Assembly (NCBI GenBank): GCA_000495505.1
Contig: CP006833.1
Location: forward strand, 682,001-746,000
Origin: Campylobacter fetus subsp. testudinum 03-427
Lineage (GTDB): Bacteria; Campylobacterota; Campylobacteria; Campylobacterales; Campylobacteraceae
DNA length: 64,000 nt
Reading direction: 5' to 3'
Each line of letters starts with the position of its first letter. Within the stretch, counting starts at the first letter, position 1. A model generated the notes under the pieces. That model did no database searches and was not told where the DNA came from. It worked only from the letters and a program-made list of their open reading frames with translations. This document shows, one piece after another, positions 63,216 through 64,000 of this stretch. A program made the position numbers and the translations under genes.

Positions 63216-63817
63216 CTATAGGGAGCTCTCTTTCTACTATCAGCCCTTATGGAGATTATAGTGTTAAAAATAGCGATAGTAAAGATGATACTCTAAAAAC
63301 TTCTCAAAACAATGAAGATAAAAACAACAATAACAAAAAAGATGAAAAAAACGTAACTCAGCTAAGTGATGAAGAGAAGCTTCAAGTAGCTAAATTACAA
63401 AAAAGAGATGCAGAAGTAAGAACTCACGAAGCATCTCATATGGCAGCAGGAGCAGGACTAACTAGTGGAACTAGCTATACTTATCAAAAAGGTCCTGACT
63501 CAAAAATGTATGCTGTGGGCGGTGAAGTTGGGATAGATACGAGTCCTGGAAATACTCCAGAAGAAACTATCCAAAAAGCTCAGCAGATAAAACGAGCTGC
63601 TTTAGCTCCATCTAGTCCTAGTCCAGCAGATCTTAAGATAGCAGCAAATGCAGCTAGTATGGAAGTTTCAGCTAAAGCTCAGATGCAACAAGAACAGCAA
63701 GATGATAGCAATAGCAAAGATAATAACGCCACTTCACCCAACCAAGCTAACAAAAATAACACCAAAAATCCATATAAACAAGATACGTATATTCCAAATA
63801 CTATCGGGCTGTTTTAA
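63212..63817 (+). CDS. SprA-like putative metalloprotease family protein
   Basis: The family is annotated in Campylobacter as a putative metalloprotease related to SprA. The 201 residues have a low-complexity N terminus (Asn, Lys, Asp) to about residue 55, then THEASH at 71-76, an HExxH zinc motif. A Gly-rich SGTSYTYQKGPDSKMYAVGGEVGID region and a QIKRAALAPSSPS segment follow. The C terminus is again low-complexity (Gln/Asn). It overlaps mfd by 4 bp. Activity is unproven; only the motif supports it. Confidence 0.82.
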   Translation: MTIGSSLSTISPYGDYSVKNSDSKDDTLKTSQNNEDKNNNNKKDEKNVTQLSDEEKLQVAKLQKRDAEVRTHEASHMAAGAGLTSGTSYTYQKGPDSKMYAVGGEVGIDTSPGNTPEETIQKAQQIKRAALAPSSPSPADLKIAANAASMEVSAKAQMQQEQQDDSNSKDNNATSPNQANKNNTKNPYKQDTYIPNTIGLF

Positions 63818-63838
63818 ATTTGAAATAAAGGAGATATT

Positions 63839-64000
63839 TTGAAGATAGACTGGAAAAAGACTAAAGCCGCTACTTTGAGAGAAGGGAAATTAAAACCTGT
63901 TAAAGATATGCTAATTAGCGATTTAGACGAGCTTGTAAGTATAGATAGACAAAAAGATGAGCTAACTAGAAATACTTTAAATTTTATAAACGGCAATGGT
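63839..64000 (+). CDS. DUF815-type ATP-binding protein, 5' part only
   Basis: The frame runs off the window end after 54 codons. TTG at 63839 has AAAGGAG at 63827-63833, five bases away. The visible residues include LISDLDELVSIDRQKDELTRN, trimmed, which matches the start of the DUF815 AAA-like ATPases as I remember them; the nucleotide-binding loop would lie just past the window. Function is unknown. Confidence 0.7.
   Translation, partial: MKIDWKKTKAATLREGKLKPVKDMLISDLDELVSIDRQKDELTRNTLNFINGNG

Overview
The window is a gene-dense, AT-rich stretch (about two thirds A+T) of an epsilonproteobacterial (Campylobacterota) chromosome. Gene content and order match Campylobacter. Blocks such as glcD next to an M23 peptidase, groES-groEL, flgB-flgC-fliE-pbpB, uvrD-truB-csrA-ispE-smpB-clpS-clpA-aat, metK-lnt-yajC-secD-secF-leuS and folC-M23-bactofilin-mfd follow the order I remember from C. 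jejuni. The GGDEF protein, an extra metal ABC transporter and sequence style suggest the C. fetus group, but this species-level guess is inference. I count 59 protein genes. Those at both window edges are cut, and none inside looks broken. I saw no rRNA, tRNA, CRISPR array, intact insertion sequence or prophage.

Layout: 1-3900 holds the end of a J-domain protein, vitamin B6 synthesis (pdxJ, pdxA) and a Pit phosphate transporter. 3900-9000 holds the hook-filament junction gene flgL behind a sigma-54 promoter, then ftsK. 9000-14900 is one tight operon: two small unknowns, a polyprenyl diphosphate synthase, hemA, proS, an FxsA-like membrane protein and hemC. 14900-17900 runs on the minus strand (YihY, GlcD, PgbA-like exported protein). 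A gene-poor 0.5 kb spacer with terminal inverted repeats follows. 18300-21450 holds a shape-type M23 peptidase, mgtE and a NUDIX enzyme. 21450-27240 holds a giant AsmA-like protein, groES-groEL under a CIRCE element, and hemH.

27200-39450 is almost entirely minus strand. It reads uvrD-truB-csrA-ispE, then smpB-thioredoxin lipoprotein-clpS-clpA-unknown exported protein-aat, then a sigma-54 promoter driving flgB-flgC-fliE-pbpB. smpB, clpS, clpA and aat together make a protein-tagging and N-degron quality-control group. 39450-45400 holds a LysR regulator, a possible SspB-like adaptor, pepF, sstT and metK. 45650-48950 is a four-gene Mn/Fe-type ABC importer behind a Fur-like palindrome. It sits inside an otherwise conserved block.

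48940-64000 holds lnt, the Sec accessory genes yajC-secD-secF, leuS, an LptE-like lipoprotein, a diguanylate cyclase, folC, a membrane-anchored M23 peptidase, a bactofilin, mfd, a SprA-like putative metalloprotease and the start of a DUF815-type ATPase. Recurring themes are heme synthesis (hemA, hemC, hemH), flagellar assembly under sigma-54, cell-wall shape (two M23 enzymes, bactofilin, PBP) and envelope transport. Promoters repeatedly show an extended -10 (TGN-TATAAT) with no clear -35, as is usual in Campylobacter. The window is mostly core genome, and I found no convincing wholly new multi-gene system. The best leads are the TIR-bounded 438-bp spacer, the dyads centred on the flgL and ftsK promoters, the SspB-like protein, the unknown exported gene inside clpA-aat, and the metal-transport insertion.
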